From NCBI GenBank assembly GCA_015061985.1, contig SUVN01000002.1, positions 62,001 through 126,000 on the forward strand: a stretch of 64,000 nucleotides of DNA, written 5' to 3'. The notes under the pieces were generated by a model, which worked only from the letters and a program-made list of their open reading frames with translations, ran no database searches and was not told the origin of the DNA. Positions 49,205 to 59,560 of the stretch are shown piece by piece. The DNA comes from Akkermansiaceae bacterium. Lineage in GTDB: Bacteria > Verrucomicrobiota > Verrucomicrobiia > Verrucomicrobiales > Akkermansiaceae. Position numbers and translations under genes: made by a program. Position 1 is the stretch's first letter; the number at the start of each line of letters is the position of its first letter.

Positions 49205-49993
49205 ATGAAAGAGTTGAAGGATATGCAGAATGAGCGTGATACGCGAGAGATTTCCATTGACCGCGTGGGCGTGCGAGATGTGCGTTTTCCCATCATCGTG
49301 AGTGATAAGGAACGCCGCACGCAGTCCACGGTTGCGCGTGTGGCGCTCATGGTGGACTTGCCCAAGGAATACAAGGGCACTCACATGAGCCGATTTGTGG
49401 AGGCATTGCACGAGCACAAGCGTTACCTGGATGTGCACACGGCCGTGCGGCTGCCCGACCGCCTGTTGCGTAAATTGGATGCCCAGCGCGCGCGTGTGGA
49501 GATAGAGTTTCCCTTCTTCCGGTTAAAAAAGGCTCCCGTTTCCGGGATGGAGGGGATGATGGACTATGATGTCCGCTTTGAGATTGATGCCGAACGCGGT
49601 AAACGCGGCACGTTTACGCTGACGCTGAAGGTACCGGTAACAACGCTCTGCCCATGCTCCAAGGCCATGAGCGACAAGAGTGCTCACAACCAGAGGGGCA
49701 TTGTTACCTATTCCGTGCGTTTTTCCGGTGCAGCTGTCTGGATTGAGGACCTCATTGATTTGATAGAGGGCTGTGCCAGCTGTCAGTTATACAGCCTGTT
49801 GAAACGCCCTGATGAGAAGTTTGTGACGGACAAGGCCTATGAGCAGCCGGTCTTTGTGGAGGACTTAGTACGCAATGTTGCGGTGGCAACGGAGCGTTAC
49901 AATGCGTTCAGCTGGTATCGTGTAGAGGCTGAAAACTTCGAGTCCATCCACAATCACAATGCTTATGCCATGGTGGAGAAGGAGCTCAGCTGA
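49205..49993 (+). CDS. folE2: GTP cyclohydrolase I type 2 (FolE2)
   Basis: A 262-residue FolE2 (GCYH-IB) that makes dihydroneopterin triphosphate from GTP for folate and queuosine-type pathways. It carries VGVRDVRFPI at the N-terminus, the catalytic Cys/His region TTLCPCSKAMSDKSAHNQRG (about 150-170), and ESIHNHNAYA near the C-terminus. FolE2 can use metals other than zinc and often replaces FolE. ATG 49205 is used; the frame is open upstream but without matching sequence. Confidence 0.93.
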   Translation: MKELKDMQNERDTREISIDRVGVRDVRFPIIVSDKERRTQSTVARVALMVDLPKEYKGTHMSRFVEALHEHKRYLDVHTAVRLPDRLLRKLDAQRARVEIEFPFFRLKKAPVSGMEGMMDYDVRFEIDAERGKRGTFTLTLKVPVTTLCPCSKAMSDKSAHNQRGIVTYSVRFSGAAVWIEDLIDLIEGCASCQLYSLLKRPDEKFVTDKAYEQPVFVEDLVRNVAVATERYNAFSWYRVEAENFESIHNHNAYAMVEKELS

Positions 49994-50016
49994 GGTTGAA
50001 ATCCCTCTAATTTGCC

Positions 50017-50535
50017 ATGAAAGCGCCCATTCGTCAGATAATTGAAGCACTGGATGGGTATCTGCATTTTCTGCCGGATGCCGGTGTTCGGCAGGGGCGG
50101 GAATACCATTGGCTACAGGCTCCGGAGGTGGCTGAGCATCTGAGACATTATGGCTCCTGGGTGAATTTCTGGGGAGTTTGCTGCGGATTGGTTGCCCTGC
50201 TGGTGCCCGGCCTGATGCTCTTGCAGGTTGCATTCTCCCCTCATCAACTTCCGGTGAGCGCTGTATCTGTGATTCGCTTTATATTGTGTTTCCCAGCGGT
50301 GATGCTGGCGGTGAAGTTCGCCGGGGATTTGTTTATCTGTGCTGCGGCTAATCTGGTGCAGCGTTTGGCTCCCGGAGTCGGTTGCACACATCAACCGCAG
50401 CACTGGTCGTTCCGGGAACTGCGGAGTGCGTATGCCTGGTATTGCGGCGTTCCTCGCTATTGGGTTCGGCGGGCGAACCGCATGCTGTTTCTGATGGCGG
50501 CGCTGGGGGTGTGCGCAGCGTGTTATCTGGGCTGA
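50017..50535 (+). CDS. Small membrane protein, unknown function
   Basis: A 172-residue protein with about three hydrophobic segments (about 50-70 WGVCCGLVALLVPGLMLL, 82-105, and 152-171 at the C-terminus). No family recognised. It begins 23 bases after folE2 in the same direction and ends one base before the convergent HAD gene. Confidence 0.6.
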   Translation: MKAPIRQIIEALDGYLHFLPDAGVRQGREYHWLQAPEVAEHLRHYGSWVNFWGVCCGLVALLVPGLMLLQVAFSPHQLPVSAVSVIRFILCFPAVMLAVKFAGDLFICAAANLVQRLAPGVGCTHQPQHWSFRELRSAYAWYCGVPRYWVRRANRMLFLMAALGVCAACYLG

Positions 50536-50536
50536 A

Positions 50537-51382
50537 TCATCCGTTGCGCTGGATGTGCAGGATGCTGTCGGCCATGTTTCGTACCGTCTCTTCCAGGATA
50601 TTGGAAAGGTGACTACCCGGGGTAAAGTCTGCCGGGGCAAAGAAATCAACGCGATGCTGGGTGGCTTTGAGGGAGTAACATTTACAGAAGCTGGCTCGGG
50701 TGGTATCATCCGGATCGTAAACCGCAATGCTGATGCCGCCGTGTTGCCGCATGATGGTGAAGCAGGGGACATCCGTCGGGCCGTCGCCGATGTAAATCAT
50801 GTGCTCAAAGGGAATGGGCCGTAAATCGCTGTCCATGTGATCATTCACATCTTCCGTGTACTTGAGCATCCCCTTGTTGATACGGAAAAGATACTGCGTT
50901 TTGGTTGTGTGAGAAATCACGCGTTTGGGAAAGTCAATGCAGCCGTTGCGTTCGCTGAACTCACAGGCAAAGACCTCGCGCATGTAGGGTCGGATGACAG
51001 AACCATCGATGATGCTCTTGATGCCGTTGGATATAATATAGAATTCCACTTTGACTCCGGCATAGCGGTGCTCGCGGGTGAGGGCTCGATTTTGGAAGTC
51101 GGCAAAGAATTCGGGGATTCCACGGTAAAAGGTGAGCTTTTTTCCGAGTTCCCGCAACTGCTCATTGCTCACACCATCAATGCTCAGCTCATCCAGCAAC
51201 TGCTTCATGTAGCTGAGCTCTCCGTCCCAATCCTCGTCTCTGCTGCGTTCGTTGCAGCATTTCCAGAATAAATCAGCATCAATGCCGAACTCGGGAAAAA
51301 TGGTATCCTCCTGCATGTTGTGCGGAGAGAGCGTTTTATCAAAATCAAAAACAATGGCAATGGTGTTCTGAGGAACGGGCAT
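50537..51382 (-). CDS. HAD-superfamily phosphatase
   Basis: A 281-residue HAD hydrolase. Motif I is [12 protein letters not shown] (nucleophile Asp about residue 12), motif [12 protein letters not shown] (about 130), motif III a Lys near KRVISHTTK, and motif [13 protein letters not shown] (about 215). The phosphoserine-phosphatase-like arrangement suggests a small-molecule phosphatase; the substrate is unknown. ATG 51382 coincides with the predicted transcription start; the frame remains open 13 codons upstream but across the promoter. Confidence 0.82.
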   Translation of the reverse strand: MPVPQNTIAIVFDFDKTLSPHNMQEDTIFPEFGIDADLFWKCCNERSRDEDWDGELSYMKQLLDELSIDGVSNEQLRELGKKLTFYRGIPEFFADFQNRALTREHRYAGVKVEFYIISNGIKSIIDGSVIRPYMREVFACEFSERNGCIDFPKRVISHTTKTQYLFRINKGMLKYTEDVNDHMDSDLRPIPFEHMIYIGDGPTDVPCFTIMRQHGGISIAVYDPDDTTRASFCKCYSLKATQHRVDFFAPADFTPGSHLSNILEETVRNMADSILHIQRNG

Positions 51383-51388
51383 ATGGGT

Positions 51389-51417
51389 GTTATATCTCTT
51401 TTGAGGCTGCTCTGCAA
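51389..51417 (-). promoter_or_regulatory. Promoter of the HAD gene, leaderless type
   Basis: On the minus strand TTGCAG (51412-51417), 17-base spacer, TATAAC (51389-51394), then six bases to ATG 51382. Confidence 0.75.
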
Positions 51418-51449
51418 GCATAAAGCGCGCATTTGTGCTAGAATTGGAG

Positions 51450-51478
51450 TTGACAAACGGGGTTACTTGGTATTGAAT
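51450..51478 (+). promoter_or_regulatory. Possible promoter of the lipoprotein gene
   Basis: TTGACA (51450-51455), 17-base spacer, TTGAAT (51473-51478), six bases before ATG 51485. The -10 box is weak; TAGAAT at 51439 is an alternative -10 without a good -35. Confidence 0.4.
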
Positions 51479-51484
51479 ATAAGC

Positions 51485-52096
51485 ATGAGATTTCGTGTGC
51501 TCTTACCCGTGTTGTGTGGTGTTGCCTTTCTGCCCGCCTGTACCCAGACGGTACGTATTACCGAGGTGGCAGATTTGCCGGTGAAAGACACGACTCTGTA
51601 TAGCATGAATGACTGGGAAGTGAGCCCGCTGCGGGCGAATTATCAGTATGTGTTTCATGGAGCGCATTCCAACAAGGCTCGCCGTGCTCGAGTGGGTGAT
51701 TATTATTTCCTGAGTTGGTACGATGCGGAACCGGAAAAGCCGGTGAAAATCGTCATGCAGTATACGCAGGCCGGCTCTGCTTCTGAGCTGAGAAGCTGCA
51801 CAGTAGAGTATGCACAGCCTCGGAGTTCTTCCGGGTATCGCAAGGTCAATTTCCAGTTTGTGAAGGCAAAGGCCAAAGGATCTGCTGTGGAATTGGCTCA
51901 GGATACGGCCGTCCCGCTTGGTGAGACTCCGACAAAAGTGCGCTATCGCGTGCCGGAGTCGCTGATGCACGGTACTGTCCGAGTGCCCGTGAATGCACAT
52001 GCTGCGGACGGTGATGTGCTCAGCTGGCGGATGGATGTGTACTGCGGTGATGAGTCCACCCCCCGCGATACTCGCAAATCCTTCCTTTGGAACTAA
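51485..52096 (+). CDS. Predicted lipoprotein, unknown function
   Basis: A 203-residue protein with a lipoprotein signal ([20 protein letters not shown], lipobox LPAC). The mature part looks beta-rich ([40 protein letters not shown]). No recognised domain. Single gene followed by a strong terminator. Upstream in-frame extensions would run through the divergent HAD promoter. Confidence 0.7.
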   Translation: MRFRVLLPVLCGVAFLPACTQTVRITEVADLPVKDTTLYSMNDWEVSPLRANYQYVFHGAHSNKARRARVGDYYFLSWYDAEPEKPVKIVMQYTQAGSASELRSCTVEYAQPRSSSGYRKVNFQFVKAKAKGSAVELAQDTAVPLGETPTKVRYRVPESLMHGTVRVPVNAHAADGDVLSWRMDVYCGDESTPRDTRKSFLWN

Positions 52097-52112
52097 GTTC
52101 TTTAAAGCAAGA

Positions 52113-52148
52113 GAGAAGCCCCCGCAGCATTGACTGCGGGGGCTTCTC
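52113..52148. terminator. Terminator between convergent genes
   Basis: A perfect 15-bp GC-rich stem (52113-52127 with 52134-52148) with a 6-base loop, shared by the lipoprotein gene and the flavin reductase gene. Confidence 0.8.
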
Positions 52149-52172
52149 CGTTGTTTCGGTGGAAGGTGATGA

Positions 52173-53300
52173 TTAGTACACGTCCTTTTGGTAGCGCTTG
52201 GCGGCCTTCATGTCGGCAAGATAAGCTGTAGCTTCCTCTTCTGAGCGATTACCGTATTTGGCAATGATGGACAGCAGTGCTTTTTCCACGTCCTTAGCCA
52301 TGCGGTTGGCATCGCCGCACATGTAGAAAGCCGCGCCCTTTTCCAGCCATTGCCAGACTTCCTCACCGGCTTCTTCCATGAGGTTCTGTACGTAAATCTT
52401 GTAGGCCTGGTCTCGACTCCATGCAACGGAGAGCTTCAGTTTGCCGCTCTCCACCAGCGGGGCGATCTCGTCCTCATAGCAGCCGTCTGTGGCCTTGTAG
52501 GGGTTGCCGAAGAAGAGCCACATCGGGCCTGCGGCGTTGTCGGCCACGCGCTGCTGCCAGAAAGCGCGGAATGGGGCAATGCCCGTGCCGGGACCCACCA
52601 TGATGATGGGCGTATTACCGTCTTCCGGCAGGCGGAAATTCTTGTTGCTGTGCACAAACACTTTCACCTTATCACCGGCTTTCAGTCGGTCGGCCATGAA
52701 GGTGGAGCATACGCCCTTGCGGTCGCGTCCGTTGCTCGTGTAGCGCACTGCTCCCACACACAGGGAGACCTGGCCGGGGACAGCATCCGGGCTGCTGGCG
52801 ATGGAGTACAGGCGGGCGTTCATCTTGCCCAGAATACCGACAAAGGCGGCGGCATCGGGGAAGGTGGCCTTCATGTCTGCGTCTGTGGCGACATCCAGCA
52901 GGTCGCGCCCCCAGATGTAATCCTTGAGCGCATCCTTGTCTGCCAGAATAGCGGCCAGTTTCTCGCTGTTGGCCACGGCGTTCCACTTCGTCAGGTTGCC
53001 TTTCTTCAGGTTCGTGATGTCATAGGTCGTGATGAGGGCATCACGCAGGGTGGCCGTGCTGCCATCGGGCAGGGGAACTTCCGCCGTAGCGTCCAGCCCG
53101 ACAGCTGCGATGAGGGCGTCCACCAGCTCCGGGTCATTGTTGGGAATGACACCCAGGGCATCGCCGGTAGTGTAGGTGAGACCGGAGCCTTCCAGACAAT
53201 AGTCTACATGGATGGTTTCCTTGGCGCTGCCGGGTTTGGTGACGGGGCGGACGTCCACCACGGTGGACGGGAACGGATTCTTGATGCTGTATACTTCCAT
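52173..53300 (-). CDS. Sulfite-reductase-type flavoprotein lacking the flavodoxin domain
   Basis: A 375-residue FAD/NADPH oxidoreductase related to the C-terminal two thirds of CysJ and cytochrome P450 reductase. The FAD-binding part has RLYSIASSP (about 165) and GVCSTFMADRL. The NADPH-binding part has MVGPGTGIAPFRAFWQQR (about 235) and FYMCGDANRMAKDVE, and the protein ends in a C-terminal Tyr. The N-terminal FMN-binding flavodoxin domain of CysJ is absent, so electrons must pass to a separate flavodoxin or directly to an acceptor. It may feed a sulfite reductase encoded elsewhere; this is inference. It lies just past the fabH terminator, and a separate promoter was not found. Confidence 0.83.
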   Translation of the reverse strand: MEVYSIKNPFPSTVVDVRPVTKPGSAKETIHVDYCLEGSGLTYTTGDALGVIPNNDPELVDALIAAVGLDATAEVPLPDGSTATLRDALITTYDITNLKKGNLTKWNAVANSEKLAAILADKDALKDYIWGRDLLDVATDADMKATFPDAAAFVGILGKMNARLYSIASSPDAVPGQVSLCVGAVRYTSNGRDRKGVCSTFMADRLKAGDKVKVFVHSNKNFRLPEDGNTPIIMVGPGTGIAPFRAFWQQRVADNAAGPMWLFFGNPYKATDGCYEDEIAPLVESGKLKLSVAWSRDQAYKIYVQNLMEEAGEEVWQWLEKGAAFYMCGDANRMAKDVEKALLSIIAKYGNRSEEEATAYLADMKAAKRYQKDVY

Positions 53301-53328
53301 GGGATTTTGGTTTGAGTTTCTGTGAGCT

Positions 53329-53368
53329 TAAAAACACCGCAGCGGAGCTGAGCCCTATGCTGCGGTGT
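53329..53368 (-). terminator. Terminator of fabH
   Basis: ACACCGCAGC (53334-53343) pairs exactly with GCTGCGGTGT (53359-53368). On the minus strand it is followed by TTTTTAAG. Confidence 0.8.
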
Positions 53369-53394
53369 GTGAAAGAGGGGTTACATAGCTGTCC

Positions 53395-54411
53395 TTACAG
53401 GCGGATGGCGGCAGAGCTCCAGGTAAGACCGGCCCCGAAAGTGACCATCAATACGATGTCTCCTTTCTTTGCCTTGCCGCTGCGGATGGCTTCATCCAGA
53501 GCAATAGCGCAGGCTGCACCGGAGGTGTTGCCGTACTTCTGCAAGTTGATGAACACGCGCTCCACCGGGATGCCCAGGCGCTCTGCCACGGCGTTGATGA
53601 TGCGCAGGTTGGCCTGGTGCGGAATCACCAGACTCACATCCTCCGGCTTGATGCCCGTGCGGTGAATCAGGGAAAGGGCAGAGTCCTTCATGTGAGCCAC
53701 GGCGTGGCGGAATACCTCATTGCCGCGCATGGCCAGCGTGTAGAGCTTCTCGTGGATGTTGTCCTCCGTGGTCGGAATGGCAGAACCGCCGCCCGGCACC
53801 ATCAGTAGGTCTGTCAGCGTGCCGTCGGCACCGATGTCGGAGGCCAGAATGGCACTGTCGCCCTCAATACCCGTGCCGGTGCGGAGCACAGCAGCGCCGG
53901 CGCCGTCGCCGAAGAGTACACAGGTGGCGCGATCTTCCCAGTTCACGATGTGGCTGAGCTTCTCGCTGGAGATGATGAGGGCGGTCTTTGCCTGACCGCA
54001 GCCGATATACTGTACCGCCGTCTTGAGCGCAAAGAGGAAACTGGAGCAAGCCGCCGAAATATCGAATGCCGCGGCGTTTTTTGCGCCGATGTTGGCCTGC
54101 ACATAGCAGGCAGTGGAGGGGGTGAACGTGTCCGGCGTTACCGTGCCGACAATGATGAGGTCAATTTCCTCCGGGCTGACTCCGGCTGCCTCCATGGCGC
54201 GCAGCGCAGCCTTGGTGGCCATGTCACTTGTCTTTTCGTCCGGGGCGGCAATGCGGCGCTCCTCAATACCTGTTCGAGCCACAATCCACTCGTTGGAGGT
54301 GTCTACCATCTTCTCCAGATCGGAATTCGTGAGACGGCGTTCCGGAACATAGGAACCCGTGCCGATGAGTGCCACAGGCAGGCGCTTGAAAGGTTTGGTC
54401 AAGTCGTTCAT
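53395..54411 (-). CDS. fabH: 3-oxoacyl-[ACP] synthase III
   Basis: A 338-residue KAS III that starts fatty-acid synthesis by joining acetyl-CoA to malonyl-ACP. The catalytic triad is present: Cys in DISAACSSFLFAL (about residue 122), His in VIPHQANLRI (about 255) and Asn in KYGNTSGAA (about 285). TGSYVPERRLTN is at the N-terminus. It is a single gene with a terminator, away from other fab genes. A TATACT string at 54450-54455 (minus strand) may be its -10 box, without a clear -35. Confidence 0.94.
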   Translation of the reverse strand: MNDLTKPFKRLPVALIGTGSYVPERRLTNSDLEKMVDTSNEWIVARTGIEERRIAAPDEKTSDMATKAALRAMEAAGVSPEEIDLIIVGTVTPDTFTPSTACYVQANIGAKNAAAFDISAACSSFLFALKTAVQYIGCGQAKTALIISSEKLSHIVNWEDRATCVLFGDGAGAAVLRTGTGIEGDSAILASDIGADGTLTDLLMVPGGGSAIPTTEDNIHEKLYTLAMRGNEVFRHAVAHMKDSALSLIHRTGIKPEDVSLVIPHQANLRIINAVAERLGIPVERVFINLQKYGNTSGAACAIALDEAIRSGKAKKGDIVLMVTFGAGLTWSSAAIRL

Positions 54412-54607
54412 AATCTAATGAATGCTGACAGGTTCATTCCTGTTTCGAGAGTATACTATCACTTTTTTTTTCGATTGGCGAGAAAAAATTGTGCAAGTCT
54501 TGAGCATGAAGAGCTTATTTCGGACGTTTTTTTGCTTGTACAAACGGTGAAAAGTCCGGTCAGGGCAGAGGCTGTGAGCATAAACTCTGAGAGTTCATCA
54601 TTGCCTT

Positions 54608-54645
54608 GATAATAAAAATCCCCGTGACGATGAGCCATGGGGATT
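54608..54645 (-). terminator. Terminator of the thioredoxin-like gene
   Basis: AATCCCC (54617-54623) pairs with GGGGATT (54639-54645). On the minus strand it is followed by TTTATTATC. It lies 28 bases past the stop codon at 54673. Confidence 0.75.
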
Positions 54646-54672
54646 AACGAGAGCGTTACGCTTGTTCAAGCC

Positions 54673-55242
54673 TTATCTTTTAACAGCTTTCTTAGCTTCA
54701 AGGTCTTTTTTGATGGTTGCTTTCCATGAGCCGAAGGCGCTGTGTCCCTTGTCCAGCACCTTGCCGTTGTTGTCGCAGATAACCACGAAGGGAATGCCCC
54801 TCTTCATGTCGTTCTTATCGAAGCCGACGAAGCGGTCAACATCCGGAGCGGAAATGTGAATGCCGGGGAAGCCTGCATTGTACTTGGCAAGATAGGCCGG
54901 TACGCCGGCCGGGTTCTGCTCGCATGCGGTGAGAATCACCTCCACCAGCTTGCCTTCTTTCATGTCGGTCTTGTAGGCTTCTACAATCTTGGGCATAAGA
55001 AGGCGACAAGGACCGCACCAGCTGGCAGAAATCAGGTAAATGTAATACTTCGCTCGCAGGTTGGGCTTTTTGTCGGTGGCCCAGTTGACACCCTCAAAAG
55101 CCTGCTGCATGGCCGTCAGCGCAGGGGCTTTTTCGATCGGGGTAATTCCGGCGGCGGGAACGGAATCCTGCGCCCCGGCAACGCCGGATATCAGGACGGC
55201 TGCGGTGCTCAGTACGGTGAAAATACGGTGGGGTATGGTCAT
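54673..55242 (-). CDS. Exported thioredoxin-fold protein
   Basis: A 189-residue protein with a signal peptide (ending near VAGAQDS) and a thioredoxin domain (about 60-180). The redox pair is WCGPC (in ISASWCGPCRLLMPK, about residue 75). The cis-Pro region reads KRGIPFVVICDNNGKVL. It would act in periplasmic thiol exchange, for example cytochrome maturation or repair. It has a leaderless-type promoter. Confidence 0.85.
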   Translation of the reverse strand: MTIPHRIFTVLSTAAVLISGVAGAQDSVPAAGITPIEKAPALTAMQQAFEGVNWATDKKPNLRAKYYIYLISASWCGPCRLLMPKIVEAYKTDMKEGKLVEVILTACEQNPAGVPAYLAKYNAGFPGIHISAPDVDRFVGFDKNDMKRGIPFVVICDNNGKVLDKGHSAFGSWKATIKKDLEAKKAVKR

Positions 55243-55248
55243 GCTGTC

Positions 55249-55277
55249 AGGGTAACAAGTTCTCCATGCTCTGTCAA
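55249..55277 (-). promoter_or_regulatory. Promoter of the thioredoxin-like gene, leaderless type
   Basis: On the minus strand TTGACA (55272-55277), 17-base spacer, TACCCT (55249-55254), then six bases to ATG 55242. Confidence 0.7.
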
Positions 55278-55333
55278 TCCGTTTTTGTCCTGTGGCTAAT
55301 TATGGTTCATATGTGTCCCAAAGAGCTTCTCAA

Positions 55334-55651
55334 CAAATGGGAAGTTGTAGGGGAGATATTCGCTCTGAAGAGCGAAGTGAAATTCTCGCCTGCGGCTCGA
55401 GTGAAATTCGGCTTTCGCCGAGCGAAATTGGCTCTGGCGAGCCAGCGAAATTGCTGCCTCCGGCAGCAGTGATAGAATTCCGCAGCCCTGCGGGCTGCCA
55501 TTCTTTTTCACTACCGCCGGGACGGCGGTAATTTCGCTATCCACATAGTGGATAATTTCGCTCGAGCCGCAGGCGAGAATTTCACTGCCCGTCAGGGCAA
55601 TTTCACGTGCGGGCTTGCCCGCACATCTTCCCCCCCACAATTTCCCATTTG
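55334..55651. mobile_element. Palindromic hairpin-array element with terminal inverted repeats (MITE-like)
   Basis: A 318-bp non-coding element. The ends are imperfect inverted repeats: CAAATGGGAAGTTGTAGGGG at 55334 against CAAATGGGAAATTGTGGGGG read from 55651 on the other strand. Inside are eleven consecutive small hairpins with stems of 4-8 bp and mostly short loops, at about 55359, 55386, 55408, 55429, 55453, 55482, 55512, 55538, 55561, 55586 and 55607. Spacers read GTGAAATT or GCGAAATT in the left half and AATTTCGC or AATTTCAC in the right half, so the whole array is a large dyad. A 25-base inner arm at 55377-55401 recurs exactly inverted at 55561-55585. No target duplication was seen. 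Confidence 0.7.
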
Positions 55652-55744
55652 CCGAACCCTTTACCCAAACTTTGAGGTACGCATGATTATGGGCCCAATC
55701 AATGAAAATTCCTTCAAAATAGCGATTCGGATGCGAAAAGAGGT

Positions 55745-55773
55745 TTGCTATGTGGTGAAAAATCAGATATAAT
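55745..55773 (+). promoter_or_regulatory. Promoter of glnA
   Basis: TTGCTA (55745-55750), 17-base spacer, TATAAT (55768-55773). Predicted start near 55780, giving a leader of about 56 bases. Confidence 0.65.
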
Positions 55774-55835
55774 ACCCGCGCAGGGTGTATGATAACGCCT
55801 TGCTGCATCGTATACCATCCCTCAGATATCACGCA

Positions 55836-57941
<2,106 letters not shown>

Positions 57942-57964
57942 TCCGCTGTATTTCAATAAAACAG

Positions 57965-57998
57965 AACGGGCGGCATCTTTTACGGATGCCGCCCGTTT
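57965..57998. terminator. Bidirectional terminator between glnN and pgsA
   Basis: AACGGGCGGCATC (57965-57977) pairs with GATGCCGCCCGTT (57985-57997) around a short loop. Confidence 0.85.
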
Positions 57999-58025
57999 CG
58001 TTGAGCTGGATGGAAAAAATCGATA

Positions 58026-58649
58026 TCAGGAGAGGAATCTGCGACCCTGAATGCAGTAGTTGATGCCGCTGCCGGCAGTCAACAGGACACTCAGCCACAG
58101 GAAAATACCGCGCGTCAGTTCGCCGCCCAGCCCGATGCTCAGCGTGCGGAGCGGTTCAGGCAGGTTGCCGCCGTAAGCCAGAGGAACCATGCAGGCAATG
58201 CAGAACCCAAGCTGAGCCCCGGTCTTCCATTTGCCGCACCAGTCGGCAGCTATCACACACCCCTTGGTGACAGCCAGTTGGCGCAGTCCGGTCACCAGAA
58301 ATTCTCGGAAAATAATGATGATGGTGACCCAGAACGGGCACATGTCCACATAGGTCAGATAAATGAATGCTGCGCAGACCAGAATTTTGTCTGCAAGCGG
58401 ATCCATCAGTTTGCCGAAGTCTGTCACCAGATTGTATTTGCGTGCGAGGTAGCCGTCCAGAAAATCAGTGATGGCGGCCACGACAAACGCCCACAGGGCA
58501 ATGCAGGCGGTGACGGAAATCGGGCTGAACCAGCCGGCAGTTACTGCGTTGACTCCCTCATGCGGCAACCCATCCACCGCCAGCACAGCAGTGTAGAGTA
58601 TGACCAGAGCAATGCGGCAGAGAGTAAGGATATTTGGCAGATTCATCAT
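58026..58649 (-). CDS. pgsA: CDP-diacylglycerol-glycerol-3-phosphate phosphatidyltransferase
   Basis: A 207-residue integral membrane CDP-alcohol phosphotransferase, which makes phosphatidylglycerol phosphate. The family motif D-G-x2-A-R-x8-G-x3-D-x3-D is present as DGYLARKYNLVTDFGKLMD plus the following PLADK (about residues 52-75). It begins MMNLPNILTLCR, typical of PgsA, and has five to six hydrophobic helices. The frame is open far upstream, but the promoter at 58662-58690 fixes the start at 58649 (or the next ATG at 58646). Confidence 0.92.
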   Translation of the reverse strand: MMNLPNILTLCRIALVILYTAVLAVDGLPHEGVNAVTAGWFSPISVTACIALWAFVVAAITDFLDGYLARKYNLVTDFGKLMDPLADKILVCAAFIYLTYVDMCPFWVTIIIIFREFLVTGLRQLAVTKGCVIAADWCGKWKTGAQLGFCIACMVPLAYGGNLPEPLRTLSIGLGGELTRGIFLWLSVLLTAGSGINYCIQGRRFLS

Positions 58650-58661
58650 ATCTATACAGGT

Positions 58662-58690
58662 GTTATATAGATGGGCGCGGCAATTTGCAA
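58662..58690 (-). promoter_or_regulatory. Promoter of pgsA
   Basis: On the minus strand TTGCAA (58685-58690), 17-base spacer, TATAAC (58662-58667), then 12 bases to ATG 58649. Confidence 0.7.
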
Positions 58691-58744
58691 GTGCAAAACG
58701 AGGCTGTAGGCCAAAAACTACCGCTTTTGTGACAGATTCTTTTC

Positions 58745-58772
58745 TTGAAAGCCCAATCTTTTTTGCTATACT
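58745..58772 (+). promoter_or_regulatory. Promoter of the coiled-coil/metF operon, leaderless type
   Basis: TTGAAA (58745-58750), 16-base spacer, TATACT (58767-58772), then seven bases to ATG 58780. Confidence 0.75.
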
Positions 58773-58779
58773 TGCGCAC

Positions 58780-59538
58780 ATGAACGGTTTTCGTGTGACA
58801 ATTCTGGTGCTTTTCTGCCTGACGGTGGGGCTGATGTTCTATGCCGTGACCGTGTTGCTGCCGCAGCAGCAGGAGCGCTACAATGTTTACCAGACCACGA
58901 TGAAAAGCAAGGAGTATGAGCAGCGGGAATACGACCATCGCCTCCGCATGGAACAGCTGGCTCCCGAAACCGATACGCAGGAGGTGAAAGATGCCCGTGA
59001 CGCTGCCGAAGAGAGCGAGCGCCAGCGCGAACAGGCTATCAATGAGGCTGAGGAAATCAGCGTTATCGCGTCCGCTAAGCGCAAACAGGAAGAGCGTGAA
59101 GCTCAGGCTGCTGCTCAGGCCGCGCGGGAGGAGGAAAATCAGCCTATCGTGCTGGGGCAGGTGAAAGGGTTTGATGCCGAATGGAATGTCATTCTCTTCC
59201 AGCCTCAGGCAGATACCCCCATCACCGAGGGGTTGGAAGTGGCCGTTCGCCGCGAGGGTAAGCTCATCTGCGAAGCCGTGGTTGATGGTAATGACCCGGA
59301 GTCCGGGCAGTTCAGTGCCACCATCAAGCAGGCAGATTTCGGTTCCTCCATGCCTCAGATGGAAATTCCGACCCCGCGCGAGGGTGATGAGGTGATTATT
59401 TCGCCCTTTGAGAGCAGCAAACAGCTGCGTCTGCAGGATGTGGGCAACTTCGGTAACCCGGAGCAGCAACCGACCCCGCAGCAGACACCGACTAATCAGC
59501 TGCCGGAGGTGGATGCTGCACTCACCCCCATCGAGTGA
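58780..59538 (+). CDS. Membrane-anchored coiled-coil protein, unknown function
   Basis: A 252-residue protein. An N-terminal transmembrane helix (FRVTILVLFCLTVGLMFYAV) is followed by a highly charged coiled coil (about 30-122; YEQREYDHRLRMEQL, then KRKQEEREAQAAAQAAREEE). A small beta-rich domain (about 125-215; VKGFDAEWNVILFQPQ) and a Pro/Gln-rich tail follow. The layout recalls MreC-like or periplasmic adaptor proteins, but no family is claimed. First gene of an operon with metF and two more genes. Confidence 0.7.
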   Translation: MNGFRVTILVLFCLTVGLMFYAVTVLLPQQQERYNVYQTTMKSKEYEQREYDHRLRMEQLAPETDTQEVKDARDAAEESERQREQAINEAEEISVIASAKRKQEEREAQAAAQAAREEENQPIVLGQVKGFDAEWNVILFQPQADTPITEGLEVAVRREGKLICEAVVDGNDPESGQFSATIKQADFGSSMPQMEIPTPREGDEVIISPFESSKQLRLQDVGNFGNPEQQPTPQQTPTNQLPEVDAALTPIE

Positions 59539-59560
59539 TATTTCTTTTTTCGTGCCAACC

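Noticed and set aside
55334..55651. CRISPR array
   Set aside because: The repeated GAAATT units are far too short, spacers are themselves hairpins of varying sequence, and no cas genes are near.
55266..55760. Open frames of 60-180 codons in both directions between the thioredoxin-like gene and glnN
   Set aside because: They are by-products of the hairpin array; translations are low-complexity and shared between strands by symmetry.
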